A DNA stretch of 34,836 nt from an uncultured Clostridia bacterium. Its GTDB lineage: Bacteria > Bacillota > Clostridia > Christensenellales > Pumilibacteraceae. Made by a program: the position numbers and the translations under genes. The notes under the pieces were generated by a model. The model saw nothing but the letters and a program-made list of their open reading frames with translations, searched no databases and was not told the origin of the DNA. Positions within the stretch are counted from its first letter, which is position 1. Each line of letters starts with the position of its first letter. Positions 33,519 through 34,836 of the stretch are shown here, in pieces. The DNA is taken from the NCBI GenBank assembly GCA_948440265.1, contig CAOJOK010000016.1:1-34836 (forward strand), given 5' to 3'.

Positions 33519-33552
33519 TTAACGCGTTAACGCTTTATCGATAAAGTGTTAA
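33519..33552. promoter_or_regulatory. Overlapping palindromes in the oppA leader (operator candidate)
   Basis: A 26-bp palindrome centred on ATCGAT (33527-33552; one mismatched pair) overlaps a perfect 12-bp TTAACGCGTTAA (33519-33530). Both lie between promoter and ribosome-binding site. They could be a repressor site or an RNA hairpin. Confidence 0.6.
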
Positions 33553-33566
33553 AGTAGCTTGTATAT

Positions 33567-33597
33567 ATAATACCACCTATGGGGGGGGGACTGTCAA
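33567..33597 (-). promoter_or_regulatory. opp operon promoter with poly-G/C spacer
   Basis: The -35 TTGACA (33592-33597) and an extended -10 TGGTATTAT (hexamer 33567-33572) are separated by 19 bp. The spacer contains a run of nine C on the minus strand (33581-33589). The long spacer suggests a suboptimal setting that slippage of the run could change. Confidence 0.65.
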
Positions 33598-33625
33598 GGA
33601 ATTTCACCTGTTTTTTCTATATTTT

Positions 33626-33646
33626 ACCCGATAAATCGGGTTTTTT
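33626..33646 (+). terminator. Orphan plus-strand terminator upstream of opp
   Basis: ACCCGAT and its complement (33626-33632 with 33635-33641) are followed by six T on the plus strand. No plus-strand gene precedes it. Confidence 0.7.
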
Positions 33647-33762
33647 ATACTCATAAAGGCTATATATAGTGAAAAAGGCGGTTTTTAAGGAGGTTTCTCC
33701 CTGCCCTTTCGCGGCGGAATGAATTTTATAATTAAAGATTTCTATGTATAAATATAGGAAAA

Positions 33763-33990
33763 AGGGACGCGCCCCTACCCTATGGGTGCGGTGGCGTGGG
33801 GTGGCTGAAAGGAATGGGCGCGTGGGTGGCGGTGGTTTGGGGTGCGTGGGGGTTTTGGGTGCGTGTGGGGTTTGGGTGGAAAGAGTGGTGCGGCGGTGGC
33901 GGTGTGTGGGGGTTTGGAGAATGGCGGAAAAAAGGGGCATCCCTACCCTTTGGGTGCGGCGTGTGGGAGTGCGTGGGGGTTTTAAGGAAA
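33763..33990. repeat. G/T-rich repeat block C, copy 1
   Basis: The plus strand is almost only G and T with many GG/GGG runs. The block is flanked by CCTACCCTATGGGTGCGG at the left and the variant CCTACCCTTTGGGTGCGG near 33942. A close relative lies at 34172-34423. Open frames through it are low-complexity artefacts. The stretch 33650-33760 before it is A/T-rich with nothing identified. Confidence 0.85.
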
Positions 33991-34104
33991 ACAAGGGGTG
34001 AAAGAGTTTAATGAAAGAGCGTGAAAAGAATGAAAGTTCTGACGGCAGAGAAACGAGCAGTTCAAGGAAAAAAGCACTTTTGAAAAAGTTTGTACTCGTT
34101 CTGT

Positions 34105-34156
34105 TGCAGGGGATTTCTCCGCTTCGCATACTTCGTATGCTTCGGTCGAAATGACA
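34105..34156. repeat. Palindromic repeat B, copy 2
   Basis: Same ends as copy 1, with a central stem GCATAC/GTATGC. It is preceded by a conserved CTGACGGCAGAGAAACGAGC module (starting at about 34033) that shares CTGACGGCA with repeat A. Confidence 0.9.
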
Positions 34157-34171
34157 TTGGGAAAAAGAATG

Positions 34172-34423
34172 GTCGGCGCCCTACCCTATGGGTGCGGCGG
34201 CGTGGGGTGCGGAAAGGAATGGGCGCGTGGGTGTGGTGTGGCGGTGGTTTGGGGTGGTTTGGAGTGCGTGGGGGTTGGGTGCGTGTGGGGATTGGGTGGA
34301 AAGAGTGGTGCGGCGGTGGCGGTGGTTTGGGGCGGTTTGTGGGTTTGGGGGTTGGAGAATGGCGGAAAGGGACGCGCCCTACCATATGGGTGTGGCGGTG
34401 TGGGAGTGCGTGGGGGTTTTAAG
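34172..34423. repeat. G/T-rich repeat block C, copy 2
   Basis: A near-duplicate of 33763-33990 with small insertions. It is again flanked by CCTACCCTATGGGTGCGG-type ends (34181 and 34379). Together with modules A-like and B it forms a tandem unit of roughly 400 bp. Confidence 0.85.
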
Positions 34424-34520
34424 GAAAGAGCGTGAAAAGAATGAAAGTTCTGACGGCAGAGAAGCGAGCAAGACGGTTTAAGGAAAAAGGCACTTTTGAA
34501 AGAGTTTGTACTCGTTCTGT

Positions 34521-34573
34521 TGCAGGGGATTTCTCCGCTTCGCACACTGACGTGTGCTTCGGTCGAAATGACA
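34521..34573. repeat. Palindromic repeat B, copy 3
   Basis: Same conserved ends, with a central stem GCACAC/GTGTGC. It is preceded by the CTGACGGCAGAG module (starting at about 34450). Confidence 0.9.
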
Positions 34574-34785
34574 TTAAAAAATAGAGAAAATGACGGTTAA
34601 GGGTTTGGACGAAAGACAGTGGAAAAAATGGAGAATGACCGAAAAAAAAGAACGGTCGAATGACCGTGGGAAAATTAGAGAAATAACAAGGAAAAAAGAA
34701 TGGTCGGAGTTGTCGGGGCGACGGCAGAGAAACGAGAACGGTTTAAGGAAAAAGGCACTTTTGAAAAAGTTTGTAATCGTTCTAA

Positions 34786-34836
34786 TGCAGGGGATTTCTC
34801 CGCTTCGCGTGCAAGCACGCTTCGGTCGAAATGACA
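34786..34836. repeat. Palindromic repeat B, copy 4
   Basis: Same conserved ends, with a central stem GCGTGC/GCACGC. It runs to the last base of the window and is preceded by a CGACGGCAGAGAAACGAG module (about 34719). The region 34574-34718 contains only degenerate fragments of these repeats. Confidence 0.9.

Noticed and set aside
33744..34545. Several open frames on both strands in the G/T-rich region
   Set aside because: Their products are Gly/Val/Trp or Pro/Thr/His low-complexity strings created by repeats, without ribosome-binding sites.
33763..34836. CRISPR array
   Set aside because: Repeats are long, few and imperfect, with no regular short spacers and no cas genes.
1..34836. tRNA or rRNA genes
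   Set aside because: No cloverleaf or rRNA-like segment was recognised on either strand.

Overview
All protein genes in this window lie on the minus strand. They are compact, often with ATGA stop/start overlaps, and the base composition is roughly balanced. The content points to a Gram-positive, spore-lineage anaerobe of the Clostridia, probably an uncultured gut member. The evidence is: yqfC/yqfD sporulation-family genes; a B. subtilis-like yqeZ-yqfC-yqfD-phoH-pgpH-ybeY-era-yqzL-recO order; L27 with a cleavable N-terminal extension beside its protease gene prp; a ferredoxin-dependent 2-oxoacid oxidoreductase; and pyruvate phosphate dikinase. The species cannot be named from sequence alone.

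Layout from left to right (transcription runs right to left). (1) 90-4922: an operon tsaE-yhbY-tsaB-rimI-alpha/beta hydrolase-membrane-anchored MurF-SDR reductase. It is driven by a promoter placed so close to the tsaE ATG that the message should be leaderless. (2) 5189-6088: a riboflavin ECF transporter S component (ribU) behind an FMN riboswitch and an intrinsic terminator. (3) 6183-9170: an accessory island of five genes, comprising one unknown gene with its own promoter and terminator and a four-gene operon unknown-NADAR-ASCH-unknown. (4) 9262-12027: monocistronic ppdK with its own promoter and terminator. (5) 11.9-12.5 kb: a repeat-rich gap. (6) 12459-23388: a long gene string ogg-ferredoxin-vor/kor alpha-beta-gamma-nfeD-yqfC-yqfD-phoH-pgpH-ybeY-era-yqzL-recO-unknown. 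(7) 23456-24491: rplU-prp-rpmA with promoter and terminator. (8) 24517-33597: an opp-type peptide ABC transporter operon oppA-oppB-oppC-oppD-oppF plus a DUF3899-like membrane gene. (9) 33.6-34.8 kb: no genes, only repeats, including extremely G/T-rich duplicated blocks.

The most unusual content is the opp operon. Four of its five subunits are greatly enlarged: OppA about 831 aa, OppC 507, OppD 741 and OppF 419, while OppB is of ordinary size. The ABC motifs are intact, and the extra sequence sits at discrete internal sites. Its promoter has a run of nine G/C pairs between the -35 and -10, a configuration that can vary in length, followed by overlapping palindromes in the leader. The other candidates for new biology are the NADAR/ASCH island, the two promoters with exactly 6 nt between -10 and ATG, and a repeat element whose inverted terminus supplies the stop codon of two different genes.
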